Of a DNA stretch of 58,188 bases, positions 26,501 through 35,368 are shown piece by piece (the stretch's first letter is position 1; each line of letters begins with the position of its first letter). Under the pieces are notes generated by a model. The model made no database searches. It was not told where the DNA came from and was given only the letters and a program-made list of their open reading frames with translations. The DNA comes from Gammaproteobacteria bacterium. Its GTDB lineage: Bacteria > Pseudomonadota > Gammaproteobacteria > Pseudomonadales > Pseudohongiellaceae. Both the position numbers and the translations under genes were made by a program. The DNA lies in NCBI GenBank assembly GCA_002730035.1, contig PBYU01000070.1:1-58188 (forward strand), read 5' to 3'.

Positions 26501-27047
26501 AAGGCAGGGGAGAACCCATGGGATAAATATCGATGATCGATCCACGCACGGCGAACTCGCCATGTTCGAAGACGGAATCCACCGACTGGTAACCTGCCAG
26601 AACCAACTCTCGGCGACTCTGTTCAATATCGAGTTCCTGCCCGACACTCAAGTTCAGACTGTTGGCCGCGATGTATTGCTGTGGAGGCAAGCGGTGCATC
26701 AGGCTGGTTATGGAGACGACCAGAATGCCCTGCTCGAGTTGGGGCAGATGGTGCAGCGCGCTGAGTCTTTCGGAGATAATGTCCTGGTGGGGTGAAAAAT
26801 TGTCGTAGGGAAGCGTTTCCCAATCCGGCAGCTTGAATACCTCTAGTGTTTTATTGCTCGCGAAATAGCGCAATTCGCGAATCGACTGCTCAACCGTTTC
26901 GTTGTCCCGGCATACCAACAGTATGGGGCCGGCTGCATTTGCCGCCGCATTGCAGATCGCCAGACTCTTGGCGCAGCCCGCGGCGTCTTTCCAGTAACAG
27001 CTGGCCGGGCTGTCGGCGGGCAATGCAGGGGAGAAGATGTTGGCCAT
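23598..27047 (-). CDS. mfd: Transcription-repair coupling factor
   Basis: SF2 translocase that displaces RNA polymerase stalled at DNA lesions and recruits UvrA, 1149 residues. The UvrB-homology module comes first; the RNA polymerase-interacting segment around DDAVVHIDHGVGRYRG follows; then Walker A GDVGFGKTEVA, DEEH in IIDEEHRFGVRQKEKL, and helicase C-terminal motifs through RGRVGRS. The TRCF C-terminal domain closes it. I choose ATG 27047 (MANIFSPALP). An ATG at 27128 would add 27 residues, and a -10-like TACAAT at 27117-27122 lies inside that extension. csiV follows in the same unit. Confidence 0.96.
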   Translation of the reverse strand: MANIFSPALPADSPASCYWKDAAGCAKSLAICNAAANAAGPILLVCRDNETVEQSIRELRYFASNKTLEVFKLPDWETLPYDNFSPHQDIISERLSALHHLPQLEQGILVVSITSLMHRLPPQQYIAANSLNLSVGQELDIEQSRRELVLAGYQSVDSVFEHGEFAVRGSIIDIYPMGSPLPYRIDLFDNQIDTLRIFDPETQRSAAKVEEIRLLPGREFPLDETGISTFRNKFHELFDIDLRQCPLYQDVSDGINSPGLEYYLAVFFEKLDCLFDFLPPTTTIFRDSDLKQAGDKFWQDIKSRHEDRQIDRFRPILEPDAIFLRIDEILARFKDYQQIEIRNHADAMSLGSTTMPDLASNARLQKPFSAVQKFLEQRHGRVLFCAETAGRRETLLEVLKHIGIDAQPVAHWEDFLESEASPCITIASLDQGLWLADEKLILISEAQLFGNRIAQRRRRRKSQSNTDLIIKNLTELRADDAVVHIDHGVGRYRGLQTITTDGQTTEFLTLEYADDAKLYVPVASLHLISRYSGADQEGAPLHHLGSDQWQKTKRKAAEKIHDVAVELLDIYARRQAKKGYEYSVDAEEYEKFSASFPFEETADQENAIEAVIEDMQSKRTMDRLVCGDVGFGKTEVAMRAAFVAVQNNKQVAILVPTTLLAQQHFESFKDRFADWPILVDVISRFKTANEQKKSLQRVVNGKTDVLIGTHKLLHTDIDYSNLGLLIIDEEHRFGVRQKEKLKSLRADVDILTLTATPIPRTLNMALSSIRDLSLIVTPPAKRLSVKTFVREQQDSLIKEAVSRELLRGGQVFFLHNEVKTIERAAEHLQEIIPQARICIAHGQMAERELEKVMGNFYHKRYNILVCTTIIETGIDIPSANTILIHRADKFGLAQLHQLRGRVGRSHHQAYAYLLLPEHSRLSSDAQKRIEAIQTATTLGAGFTLASHDLEIRGAGELLGDEQSGHMQKIGFTLYTEMLEEAVAAIKAGKAPSPELDLNKSIEVNLRIPALIPEDYLPDVHTRLIMYKRISSSLDEDELQDLQVEMIDRFGLLPETLKLLFRLTRLKLKAEFLGIRKIDGNVSGGRIEFISQTQVDPMSLVQLIQDEPLHYKLSGANQLQFKHSSEDASDKLDFIAELLDKFKLLDQQAA

Positions 27048-27116
27048 GGGGCAGGATTCACCGTGACAGGCTACTGGTCGGTCACAGCCATTGCCTGGAT
27101 TAAAAAAGAATCGCGA

Positions 27117-27122
27117 ATTGTA
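27117..27122 (-). promoter_or_regulatory. Possible -10 element for mfd-csiV
   Basis: TACAAT on the reverse strand, 70 bases before the preferred mfd start. No clear -35. It argues mildly against the upstream ATG at 27128. Confidence 0.25.
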
Positions 27123-27191
27123 TCTCAAAACCGACTTTTCAGCAGCGAGTGCTCTGCCGTCGCTCAGTTGTTTATCTATTTAGACGCTGTG

Positions 27192-27220
27192 TTGCAAGCA
27201 CCTTCCTTTCGAAAGATAAT
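27192..27220 (+). promoter_or_regulatory. Sigma-70 promoter for the gap gene
   Basis: TTGCAA (27192-27197), a 17-base spacer and GATAAT (27215-27220), 41 bases before the GTG start. Confidence 0.5.
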
Positions 27221-27261
27221 ACCCGCCTTCTAAAATCCGGCAGCTAGTAAAAGGGGAATTT

Positions 27262-28728
27262 GTGGACCGTCCAAGCGTAGATGATTACTTTGGTGACTGG
27301 AAACAGCGTGAAGCATTAGTGCAGGAAATGATACCTGTCATCGGCCGTTTATTTAGTCAGCGGAACATTGGCATCTTTATCTATGGCAGACCCCTGCATA
27401 ACAGATCAGTAACCTTCATCATGAAATCTCACCGCTTCGTCAGGCAGGTCGAGCGTAACGAGATGTCGGAATTCGAAACCCATCCTGTGTTGATAGCCAT
27501 GGCCAAACTGGATCTACGGCATGCCCAGATAGATCTGGGTAAGCTCACCGTTCGATTCATGGAACAGCTGGAGGCCGAAGGATCGGCAGCGCAGAATGTC
27601 GATGATTTCGTCAAGCAAGAGCTGGCTTATCTCGATGGAAAGCAGCAGAAGCCGATCGAGAAATCCCAGGACGTAGTGTTGTACGGATTTGGCCGAATCG
27701 GTCGATTGATGGCCCGGCTGCTGGTCGAGAGAACCAGTACGGGTGAAGTCATGCGGCTTCGCGCCATCGTTGTGAGACCCGGTGGCGAAGGCGATCTCGA
27801 GAAGCGCGCCGCCCTGTTTACTGCCGATTCGGTGCACGGCGCCTTCCAGGGCACACTGCGAGTCGATGAAGAAAACCAGTGCCTGATTGCCAACGGCAAC
27901 GTGCTGCAGGTGATCTATGCGAACTCGCCAGAGGAGATTGACTACACCGCCTATGGAATCGATGACGCTCTGATAATCGATAACACCGGCAAATGGCGTG
28001 ACGAAGCAGGTCTTGGTTTACACCTTAAGGCCAAGGGCGCTTCGAAGGTCATACTAACGGCACCGGGCAAGGGTGACCTGAAGAACATCGTCTTCGGTAT
28101 CAACGACGATGATATTAACGCCGATGACAAGATCATCACCGCGGCTTCCTGTACTACTAATGCGATCGCGCCTGTGCTGAAGGTCGTCAACGACCGCTTC
28201 GGCATCGAGCACGGTCATATCGAGACAGTGCATGCCTATACCAATGACCAAAACCTGCTCGACAACTATCATAAACGCAGTCGACGTGGGCGTGCCGCGG
28301 CGCTGAACATGGTGCTGACCGAGACCGGAGCTGCCCGCGCGGTTGTCAAGGCTGTACCTGAGCTGGCCGGAAAACTAACCGGCAATGCGGTCCGAGTACC
28401 CACCCCGAATGTGTCGATGGCGATCATGATGCTGACGCTCGCAAGTGAGACCAGCAAGGATGAGCTCAACGAGTTTTTACGCGATATCGCCCTGCATTCC
28501 AAGCTGCAGAACCAGATCAACTACACCCAATCCCCCGATGCGGTCTCATCGGATTTTGTCGGCACGCGAGAAGCGGGCATTGTCGATTCCCATGCCACCA
28601 TAGTAAACGGCAGACACTGTGTGCTCTATCTGTGGTACGACAATGAATTCGGTTACTGCTGTCAGGTCGGTAGAATGGTCTACAAGATGACTGGAGTGCG
28701 CTATCAGAACTATCCAGTAGACGAATGA
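27262..28728 (+). CDS. Glyceraldehyde-3-phosphate dehydrogenase with N-terminal extension
   Basis: NAD(P)-dependent oxidation of glyceraldehyde-3-phosphate to 1,3-bisphosphoglycerate, 488 residues against ~335 for ordinary GAPDH. The first ~130 residues are an extra, mainly helical domain rich in charged residues, ending in LAYLDGKQQKPIEKS. The Rossmann motif GFGRIGRL follows at ~137-144; the catalytic cysteine is C297 in ASCTTN, and WYDNEFGYCCQVGRMV closes the fold. This long form occurs in Pseudomonas next to mfd. It starts with GTG preceded by AAGGGGAA. It may work mainly in gluconeogenesis; cofactor choice is not read here. Confidence 0.93.
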   Translation: MDRPSVDDYFGDWKQREALVQEMIPVIGRLFSQRNIGIFIYGRPLHNRSVTFIMKSHRFVRQVERNEMSEFETHPVLIAMAKLDLRHAQIDLGKLTVRFMEQLEAEGSAAQNVDDFVKQELAYLDGKQQKPIEKSQDVVLYGFGRIGRLMARLLVERTSTGEVMRLRAIVVRPGGEGDLEKRAALFTADSVHGAFQGTLRVDEENQCLIANGNVLQVIYANSPEEIDYTAYGIDDALIIDNTGKWRDEAGLGLHLKAKGASKVILTAPGKGDLKNIVFGINDDDINADDKIITAASCTTNAIAPVLKVVNDRFGIEHGHIETVHAYTNDQNLLDNYHKRSRRGRAAALNMVLTETGAARAVVKAVPELAGKLTGNAVRVPTPNVSMAIMMLTLASETSKDELNEFLRDIALHSKLQNQINYTQSPDAVSSDFVGTREAGIVDSHATIVNGRHCVLYLWYDNEFGYCCQVGRMVYKMTGVRYQNYPVDE

Positions 28729-28807
28729 CGGCACCGGTCCTGGTGGATCGATGCAACGGAGCGTTTTACTGTTTGGACAAAATCTGTAGCGAGAAGCTGA
28801 TTAGCTC

Positions 28808-29866
28808 ATGAACGAGATTCTGCGCCGCCATAGTTTTTCGATAACTTTCCTGATCGTTCTGATCGGCTTCTTTTTTCTATCCGGCAATGACGATGACGAT
28901 ATTCAGCAGTTATCGGGTTTCACAATGGGAACCAGCTACCAATTTCAATTGGTAGACATGCCATCGGACCTTACTCCTGAGGAGATTTCAGCTGATGTGA
29001 ACGAGCTGTTGATGCAGCTCGATACCGGTATTTTCTCAACCTTTGCATCGAGTTCTGAATTGTCGCGTTTTAATCAGCACTCGGCAAATGTGCCTTTCAT
29101 CGCCTCTACATCCCTGATCGAAGTGTTAGAACTGGCACAGGAGATCTCCATCGAGACCCGTGGTGCCTTCGATATTACCGTGGGTCCGCTGGTGAACTTG
29201 TGGGGTTTCGGTCCCGTTATTTGGCCAGTCGATGCTGACGTGCCGGCAGACGCAGCCATCGAGGCAGCCTTGAACAGGGTAGGATTCCGGCACCTGCAGA
29301 TCGATGCCGCTAGATCATTACTCGTCAAGACTGCCGACATCACTATCGACCTGAGTGGCATTGCCAAGGGCTATGCTGTCGATCGCATCGCCGTGTATTT
29401 TGATTCCCTAGGGGTGCAGAATTACTTCCTGGAGATCGGCGGCGAACTGAAGATGAAAGGCGTCAAGCCGGGCAATGAAAGCTGGGTGCCTGCCATCGAG
29501 GCTCCGCTGGATACGGCACCCCAGATCTATGAAATCATTTACAGCAGGGGTGAGACTATTGCCGTGGCGGGCTCCGGCGACTACCGAAATTACTTCGAGC
29601 AGGACGGGATGCGCTATTCACATGAGATCGATCCCCGCACCGGCAGACCCGTTACCCACAACCTGGCGGCAGCCTATGTAATCGATCAATCCGCCGCGAG
29701 AGCCGATGCCCTCGCCACGGCCTATATGATTTTGGGAGTAGAGGAGGCCAGCGAAATTGCCGAGCGCAATCGACAGGCGGCGTACTTCATCTACCGGGAC
29801 ACTAATGCTGAGTTCGGCGATAGCCTCAGCGGTGATTTTAGGAAATACCTCAGCACAGTCCCTTAG
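28808..29866 (+). CDS. apbE: FAD:protein FMN transferase
   Basis: Attaches FMN from FAD to a threonine of periplasm-facing flavoproteins such as NqrB, NqrC and RnfG; 352 residues. One hydrophobic anchor (~12-25) precedes the catalytic domain, which starts at GFTMGTSYQF. DITVGPLVNLWGFGP, DLSGIAKGYAVDRIA (FAD site), HEIDPRTGRP and ARADALATAYMILG (Mg site) are all present. No cysteine follows the hydrophobic segment, so it is not a lipoprotein, unlike many ApbEs. In related genomes this gene ends the nqr operon; here no nqr gene is adjacent. An RnfG-like candidate substrate is encoded at 46667. Weak ribosome site at the ATG. Confidence 0.94.
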   Translation: MNEILRRHSFSITFLIVLIGFFFLSGNDDDDIQQLSGFTMGTSYQFQLVDMPSDLTPEEISADVNELLMQLDTGIFSTFASSSELSRFNQHSANVPFIASTSLIEVLELAQEISIETRGAFDITVGPLVNLWGFGPVIWPVDADVPADAAIEAALNRVGFRHLQIDAARSLLVKTADITIDLSGIAKGYAVDRIAVYFDSLGVQNYFLEIGGELKMKGVKPGNESWVPAIEAPLDTAPQIYEIIYSRGETIAVAGSGDYRNYFEQDGMRYSHEIDPRTGRPVTHNLAAAYVIDQSAARADALATAYMILGVEEASEIAERNRQAAYFIYRDTNAEFGDSLSGDFRKYLSTVP

Positions 29867-29917
29867 ACTCTTTTGAGCTGATGGCAGCGCAGCTAAACGC
29901 CACGGCCGGGAAGCAAT

Positions 29918-31315
29918 ATGGCTAAGAAATCGCAGCGGAATCATTACGACATCATCGTGATTGGTAGCGGGCCCGCTGGCGAAGCGGCCGCTATGAACGC
30001 CCGCAAGAAGGGGCGCAGTGTCGCGGTTATCTGTGACCTGGACCAGGTAGGTGGTAGTTGTACCCATCTGGGGACCATTCCTTCGAAGGCGCTCCGACAC
30101 TCCGTGAAGCAGGTCATGGCGTTTAATACCAATCCGATGTTTCGAGATTTTGGTGACGCCAGGAAGTTGAGTTTCCAGCAGATTCTCAACCATGCCGATC
30201 GCGTGATGTACGAACAGGTGCGCATGCGTACGGATTTTTATGAGCGCAACAAGATTCCGATAATTCGGGGTAAGGCCAGTTTTATCGATAAGCATACGAT
30301 CAAGCTAATCGGTAAGCGTCGCAAGCTAACAGCGGATTATTTTATTATCGCCACCGGCTCCAGGCCCTACCATCCCCCGAAGGTAGACTTCAGTCACCCA
30401 CTGGTATTCGACAGCGACACGATCCTCAACCTGGACCATTCTCCCCGCAAGGTGACGGTCATCGGCGCCGGCGTCATTGGTTGTGAATACGCCTCGATAT
30501 TTGGCGGGCTGGGTTGCAAGGTGGAGCTGATCAACCCCGCTGCCAGTCTGCTTTCCTTCCTGGATCATGAGATCAGCGATGCACTCAGTTACCATCTGAG
30601 AAATGTCGGCGTCCGCAGTCGTCACAATGAGGAATACGAGCGTATCGAATACCACGACAACTACATTGTCACCTACCTGCAATCCGGCAAAAAGATCAAG
30701 AGCGATATCCTGTTGTGGACCAATGGCAGAACCGGTAACACGAAGGAGTTGGGGCTCAAGGCCCTCGGGATCTCAATTAACAGTCGCGGAGAGATCGTGA
30801 TTAACCAGCGCTACCAGAGTTCGGTTAAGAATATCTATGCCGCCGGGGACGTAGTCGGCTGGCCCTCCCTGGCTGGTGCTGCCTATGACCAGGGACGCGC
30901 TGCCAGCAATGCCATCGTGGCGCCGAAAGAGTGTTATCTGGTGGAACAGGTGGCAACCGGCATTTACACAATTCCAGAGATCAGCACCTTGGGGCAAACC
31001 GAGGCTGAACTGACTGAGGCGCGAATACCCTACGAGGTAGGCAAGGCGTTTTTCAAGAACACGGCCCGCGCGCAGATAACCGGTGAGCAAGTGGGCATGT
31101 TGAAACTGATATTCCATTTCGAATCGCTGCAGATACTGGGAATTCATTGTTTCGGGGATCAGGCTTCGGAGATTGTACACATCGGGCAGGCAATCATGCG
31201 TCAGCCAGCTGGCGCCAATACGATGAAGTATTTTCTGACCACTACCTTCAATTATCCCACCATGGCCGAAGCCTATCGCACGGCAGCACTGGATGGATTA
31301 AATCGTATTTTCTAG
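29918..31315 (+). CDS. sthA: Soluble NAD(P)+ transhydrogenase
   Basis: FAD flavoprotein that passes hydride from NADPH to NAD+, balancing the two pools; 465 residues. FAD site [17 protein letters not shown] at ~14-30; [15 protein letters not shown] shows the single cysteine where disulfide reductases have CxxxxC, as expected for SthA. The NAD-binding motif [17 protein letters not shown] follows at ~183-199, and the C-terminal dimer domain ends in [18 protein letters not shown] precedes the ATG. Probably co-transcribed with apbE 51 bases upstream. Confidence 0.96.
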   Translation: MAKKSQRNHYDIIVIGSGPAGEAAAMNARKKGRSVAVICDLDQVGGSCTHLGTIPSKALRHSVKQVMAFNTNPMFRDFGDARKLSFQQILNHADRVMYEQVRMRTDFYERNKIPIIRGKASFIDKHTIKLIGKRRKLTADYFIIATGSRPYHPPKVDFSHPLVFDSDTILNLDHSPRKVTVIGAGVIGCEYASIFGGLGCKVELINPAASLLSFLDHEISDALSYHLRNVGVRSRHNEEYERIEYHDNYIVTYLQSGKKIKSDILLWTNGRTGNTKELGLKALGISINSRGEIVINQRYQSSVKNIYAAGDVVGWPSLAGAAYDQGRAASNAIVAPKECYLVEQVATGIYTIPEISTLGQTEAELTEARIPYEVGKAFFKNTARAQITGEQVGMLKLIFHFESLQILGIHCFGDQASEIVHIGQAIMRQPAGANTMKYFLTTTFNYPTMAEAYRTAALDGLNRIF

Positions 31316-31908
31316 GACGCTAAAGAAAGTCCGCTGGCATGCCGTAAACCGATACCTGGAGGCGGTTCGAATCGGTACAACAGCTACACTATTGAGATAG
31401 CTCAAGACGACGGCACGACGGGGCTTGGCATCGGATAAAACACTTGCTATCGAGAGGCTATCCGTGTACATTTTCAGCCGCCAAAAATGGCTGATTCGGA
31501 GCATAGAAATGCGCCGCCAGAGCGTGTGGTAAAGGGCCGGATCGAAGCACCAGATAAAGCGCAAAAACGAACTACTGGACAACGTAACGAGAGTTGATTT
31601 CTTTACCTTGATCGTGGGAAGGCAGACAGGCGTCGTTGCCACAAATCTGGGTACTACAACAAGCTCTCAGCAATGAGTGGGCGTACTCAATGGGTAGTGA
31701 CATACAGTCCCTGGCAACTGATGCCTTCTGCCGTGGCCGGCACGCAGACTCTGCATGGGGACAAAACTCTCCCGAATTTACGCCGCACCGACAAGCAGCA
31801 TTTTTCCCGTTATTATTGAAAAGTTTACTGCAGCGCCTGGTGCTGGATTGTGAACTTCTTTTTAATCTCGAATCAGAATCCTTGGAGTAGAACTTGGAGA
31901 TATTAAAT
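31316..31908. other. 593-base gap between sthA and nuoA
   Basis: The longest gene-free stretch. ACCGAT/ATCGGT (31348-31376) forms a stem 33 bases past sthA, and TCAGCC/GGCTGA (31474-31494) a second stem-loop. A promoter candidate lies at 31788-31816. Two open frames (reverse 31298-31642, forward 31636-31890) lack ribosome sites and protein character. I see no other gene; a small RNA cannot be excluded. Confidence 0.5.
31788..31816 (+). promoter_or_regulatory. Candidate promoter of the nuo operon
   Basis: CCGACA (4/6 match), a 17-base spacer and TATTAT (5/6 match), leaving a leader of about 85 bases before nuoA. Confidence 0.38.
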
Positions 31909-32343
31909 ATGTTTCAAGGAGGGCTGGGATCTTTGCTTCTTTACGTTGCCTTGGTGCTGGTGGTCATAGTAGCCATGCTGGGCATAAGTTTCTTCCTCGG
32001 TCAGCGCATCAATCGAAAATACAAGCACACGCCTTTCGAATCCGGCGTAATCTCGGTTGGCAGTGCGCATTTTCGTATCTCCGTTCCTTTTTACCTCACA
32101 GCCATATTCTTCATCATCTTCGATCTGGAAGTGGTATTCCTGTTCGCCTGGGCAGTCGCCGTTAGAGAGGCGGGTTGGCCCGGCTTTATCGAGATTACCG
32201 TTTTCATCGCCATTCTGGTGGCAGCACTGTTCTACCTGTGGCGTATCGGCGCACTGGATTGGCGTACTGAGACCCAAAAACATCAGCTCACCCTTCTGAA
32301 GGGACCGGGTGGGGTGGTTAAAAAGAAGGAATTCAAACTATGA
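31909..32343 (+). CDS. nuoA: NADH-quinone oxidoreductase subunit A
   Basis: Small membrane subunit of NDH-1, 144 residues with three predicted helices (~10-30, ~65-85, ~95-115). KHTPFESGV and [13 protein letters not shown] are family signatures; the loop with the first is part of the quinone-site region. I start at ATG 31909, nine bases after GGAGA; a TTG at 31894 would overlap that ribosome site. Ends in ATGA overlap with nuoB. Confidence 0.96.
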   Translation: MFQGGLGSLLLYVALVLVVIVAMLGISFFLGQRINRKYKHTPFESGVISVGSAHFRISVPFYLTAIFFIIFDLEVVFLFAWAVAVREAGWPGFIEITVFIAILVAALFYLWRIGALDWRTETQKHQLTLLKGPGGVVKKKEFKL

Positions 32344-32981
32344 GCTGGCAATTGGAACCCGCTGATGAGGCAACCTCCCCCCAACCGGGAGGAAGTGCCT
32401 TCGACGAATTCATTCGCCGCAATGTGGTGATGGCCAAGGTGGAAGACCTGGTGGCCTGGGGCCGCAAGAATTCCATGTGGCCCTTTAATTTCGGGCTTTC
32501 CTGCTGCTACGTGGAAATGGCTACGGCGTTTACCGCCCGCCATGACCTGGCCCGCTTCGGCGCCGAAGTCATCCGAGCCACGCCACGGCAAGCCGACCTG
32601 ATCGTCATTGCAGGCACCGTGTTTCGCAAGATGGCACCGGTCGTACAGTTATTGTATGACCAGTTGTTGGAGCCGAAATGGGTGATCTCCATGGGCTCCT
32701 GTGCTAATTCCGGCGGCATGTATGACAGCTACTCTGTGGTGCAGGGCGTCGACAAGTTTCTGCCGGTGGATGTGTACGTTTCCGGTTGTCCGCCGCGCCC
32801 GGAAGCCCTGCTACAGGGGCTCGTGCTGTTGCAGGAACAGATCGCACGGGAACGCCGCCCATTGAGCTGGATGATCAATGACCAGGGCATCATCCAACGC
32901 GAGGCCACACCGGTACAACGAGACAAGCGCCAGATCGAAAGGATCGCGGCAACTGAGCTGAGATCGCCTGATGATGTTTAG
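32340..32981 (+). CDS. nuoB: NADH-quinone oxidoreductase subunit B
   Basis: Peripheral-arm subunit holding cluster N2, the last cluster before quinone; 213 residues. The N2 ligands are the adjacent pair C55-C56 with C121 and C150, exactly the family pattern ([23 protein letters not shown]). An N-terminal ~20 residues are poorly conserved. Coupled to nuoA by ATGA. The C-terminus is longer than the core by about 40 polar residues. Confidence 0.97.
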   Translation: MSWQLEPADEATSPQPGGSAFDEFIRRNVVMAKVEDLVAWGRKNSMWPFNFGLSCCYVEMATAFTARHDLARFGAEVIRATPRQADLIVIAGTVFRKMAPVVQLLYDQLLEPKWVISMGSCANSGGMYDSYSVVQGVDKFLPVDVYVSGCPPRPEALLQGLVLLQEQIARERRPLSWMINDQGIIQREATPVQRDKRQIERIAATELRSPDDV

Positions 32982-33008
32982 ATAAAATATCTTAAAAACA
33001 GATAGTTA

Positions 33009-33014
33009 TATAAT
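33009..33014 (+). promoter_or_regulatory. -10-like element inside the nuo operon
   Basis: TATAAT within a 63-base AT-rich gap between nuoB and nuoCD. No good -35, and no ribosome site ahead of nuoCD. It may be an internal promoter or a translation-enhancing AU-rich leader. Confidence 0.25.
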
Positions 33015-33044
33015 TTAATTTAAGTAAAACATAGATACAAATAA

Positions 33045-34823
33045 ATGCAAGTCGTCGAACAAACCGCAGCAGGGGAGAGCCAAAATCCTGAATTACTGGC
33101 CGGGTTACGCCAGCAATTCGGTGATCGTATCCAGGCGGAGCAGGCCACCTGTGACGGTATTGCGACGCTCTGGATAGACCGGCTGCACATCAAAGACTTA
33201 CTGCATACCCTCAAGCGGGAGACCACGCCGGTGTTTGAGATGTTATTTGACATCACCGCCATCGACGAACGCCTGCGTACCCACCGTGAAGGTCAGCCTG
33301 CCAGCGAATTTACCGTGGTCTACCATCTCATGTCCTTCTCTGGAAACTGTGACTTTCGCGTCAAGGTTCCCCTCATGGACAGCGATCTCAACACGCCCAG
33401 CGTCATCGATCTGTGGTCCAGCGCTAACTGGTACGAGCGGGAAGCCTGGGACATGTTCGGCATTAACTTCGAGGGCCACCCTAACCTGTGTCGAATCCTG
33501 TCACCGCCGACATGGCAGGGCCACCCGCTGAGAAAAGAACACCCGGCCCGCGCCACGGAGATGGAACCCTTCTCCATGGATGACGAGCAGACGCAAATCG
33601 AGCAGCAAGGGCTCCTATTCAAGCCGGAAGACTGGGGTATGCAGCGCAAATCCGAAACCTCGGAATACATGTTCCTCAATCTCGGTCCGAACCACCCCAG
33701 TGTACACGGTGCGTTTCGTATCGCCCTGCAACTGGACGGTGAAGTCGTGGTGGATGCCGTGCCTGACATCGGTTATCACCACCGCGGTGCCGAGAAGATG
33801 GGGGAGCGGCAGACCTGGCACAGCTTTATTCCCTATACCGACCGCATCGACTACCTCGGCGGCGTAATGAACAACCTGCCCTATGTCATGGCCGTGGAGA
33901 AGATGGCGGGCATTACCGTGCCACCTCGGGCACAAACCATTCGGGTCATGCTGGCGGAAATGTTTCGCCTCTGCAGCCACCTGCTATTTTATGGAACCTT
34001 CGCCCAGGATGTGGGCCAGGGCTCCCCGATTTTCTACATGTTTGTAGAGCGGGAGCGCATCTTCAATATCATCGAGTCCATCTGTGGCGCGCGTATGCAT
34101 CCCGGTTGGTTCCGCATCGGTGGCGTCGCCCAGGATCTTCCCAATGGCTGGGATAAGCTCATACATGAGCTGTTGGATTTCATGCCGCCACGCCTCGATG
34201 AATACGATTCCATGGTGCTGAACAACGGCATTCTGAAGCGGCGTACTCAGGGTGTCGGTGTCTATGGCACCGAAGAAGCCTTCGACTGGGGTGTTACCGG
34301 TGCCGGACTTCGCGCTGCCGGGATGGAGTGGGATTTCCGCAAGCAACGACCTTACAGTGGTTATGAGAATTTCGATTTCGATATTCCGATCGCGGTGAAC
34401 GGCGATTGCTATGATCGTTGCGCCATCCGTGTGGAAGAGATGCGCCAGAGCCTGCGCATCATCAAGCAGTGCGTGGACAACATGCCGGGCGGCCACTACA
34501 AGTCTGACCATCCGCTGACCACGCCACCACGTAAAGAGAAAACCCAGCAAGACATCGAGACATTGATAAACCATTTCTTGAGCGTCAGTTGGGGTCCGGT
34601 GATTCCGCCGAATGAGGCAACCGTGGCGATAGAGGCTGCCAAGGGTGTTAACAGTTATTATCTGGTGAGTGACGGCAGTACAACTTCGTACCGAACGCGA
34701 ATTCGTACTCCTACTTTTGCACATCTGCAGCAGATTCCGGCAATGGGTAGGGGCTTTATGGTGGCGGACCTAATCGCCATCGTGGCGGCCATCGACTTTG
34801 TGATGGCGGATGTAGACCGATGA
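33045..34823 (+). CDS. nuoCD: NADH-quinone oxidoreductase subunit C/D, fused
   Basis: 592 residues joining the NuoC (~1-190) and NuoD (~200-592) subunits, the fusion known from Gammaproteobacteria and not a frameshift. NuoC shows [12 protein letters not shown] and HPLRKEHP. NuoD, the quinone-site subunit related to NiFe hydrogenases, starts near [14 protein letters not shown] and has [12 protein letters not shown] and the C-terminal [15 protein letters not shown]. It starts after a 63-base AT-rich gap with no visible Shine-Dalgarno, unlike the tightly packed genes around it. Confidence 0.97.
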   Translation: MQVVEQTAAGESQNPELLAGLRQQFGDRIQAEQATCDGIATLWIDRLHIKDLLHTLKRETTPVFEMLFDITAIDERLRTHREGQPASEFTVVYHLMSFSGNCDFRVKVPLMDSDLNTPSVIDLWSSANWYEREAWDMFGINFEGHPNLCRILSPPTWQGHPLRKEHPARATEMEPFSMDDEQTQIEQQGLLFKPEDWGMQRKSETSEYMFLNLGPNHPSVHGAFRIALQLDGEVVVDAVPDIGYHHRGAEKMGERQTWHSFIPYTDRIDYLGGVMNNLPYVMAVEKMAGITVPPRAQTIRVMLAEMFRLCSHLLFYGTFAQDVGQGSPIFYMFVERERIFNIIESICGARMHPGWFRIGGVAQDLPNGWDKLIHELLDFMPPRLDEYDSMVLNNGILKRRTQGVGVYGTEEAFDWGVTGAGLRAAGMEWDFRKQRPYSGYENFDFDIPIAVNGDCYDRCAIRVEEMRQSLRIIKQCVDNMPGGHYKSDHPLTTPPRKEKTQQDIETLINHFLSVSWGPVIPPNEATVAIEAAKGVNSYYLVSDGSTTSYRTRIRTPTFAHLQQIPAMGRGFMVADLIAIVAAIDFVMADVDR

Positions 34824-35338
34824 GTAATGCAGACGTCATAGCCAGCAGCGAAACCCTCGCGCGGAAATTAAGCGCCGACGAGATTGCCGAGATTGAGCAT
34901 GAGATGACGCTCTATCCCGACAAGCAGGCGGTTGGACTGGAAGCGTTGAAGATCGTGCAGAAACACCAGGGTTGGGTTTCTGATGAGAGTCTGTTAGCCA
35001 TCGCCCGGTATCTGGATATTCCAGTTGCCGACCTGGAAGGCGTGGCGACATTTTTTAACCTGATCTACCGACAGCCGGTAGGCAAGAACGTGATGTTGTT
35101 CTGCGACAGCGTGAGCTGCTGGATCATGGGTTGTGAGGGGATCAAGGACGACATCAAGAACAAGCTGGCTATCGATTATGGTCAGACCAGTGAGGACGGT
35201 GAGTTCACACTGATCCCGGTACCCTGTCTTGGTGATTGCGATCGGGCACCGGTAATGATGGTTGGCGAGGAGCTACATCGCAACCTGACGCCGGAAAAAA
35301 TTGACGAAATCATTCAAGAAGTAAGAAACAAGAAATAA
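34820..35338 (+). CDS. nuoE: NADH-quinone oxidoreductase subunit E
   Basis: Peripheral subunit carrying [2Fe-2S] cluster N1a, 172 residues. Ligands C95 and C100 (CDSVSC) and C136 and C140 (CLGDC) match the thioredoxin-like ferredoxin pattern. ATGA overlap with nuoCD. Normal length. Confidence 0.96.
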   Translation: MSNADVIASSETLARKLSADEIAEIEHEMTLYPDKQAVGLEALKIVQKHQGWVSDESLLAIARYLDIPVADLEGVATFFNLIYRQPVGKNVMLFCDSVSCWIMGCEGIKDDIKNKLAIDYGQTSEDGEFTLIPVPCLGDCDRAPVMMVGEELHRNLTPEKIDEIIQEVRNKK

Positions 35339-35368
35339 CAGACAAATAGGACGGCGTGCAAAATTACA

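Noticed and set aside
27048..27128. Upstream ATG for mfd adding 27 residues
   Set aside because: The extra residues do not look like Mfd and overlap a -10-like element; ATG 27047 fits better.
31298..31642. 114-codon reverse frame after sthA
   Set aside because: It overlaps the sthA end, has no ribosome site, and its translation has no domain or typical composition.
31636..31890. 84-codon forward frame before nuoA
   Set aside because: No ribosome site and no recognisable protein; overlaps the promoter candidate for nuo.
33984..34724. 246-codon open frame antisense to nuoCD
   Set aside because: It lies wholly within the NuoD coding part on the other strand, has no ribosome site and no family character; a by-product of codon bias.
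33045..34823. Possible frameshift joining nuoC and nuoD
   Set aside because: The nuoCD fusion is normal in Gammaproteobacteria and both halves are intact.
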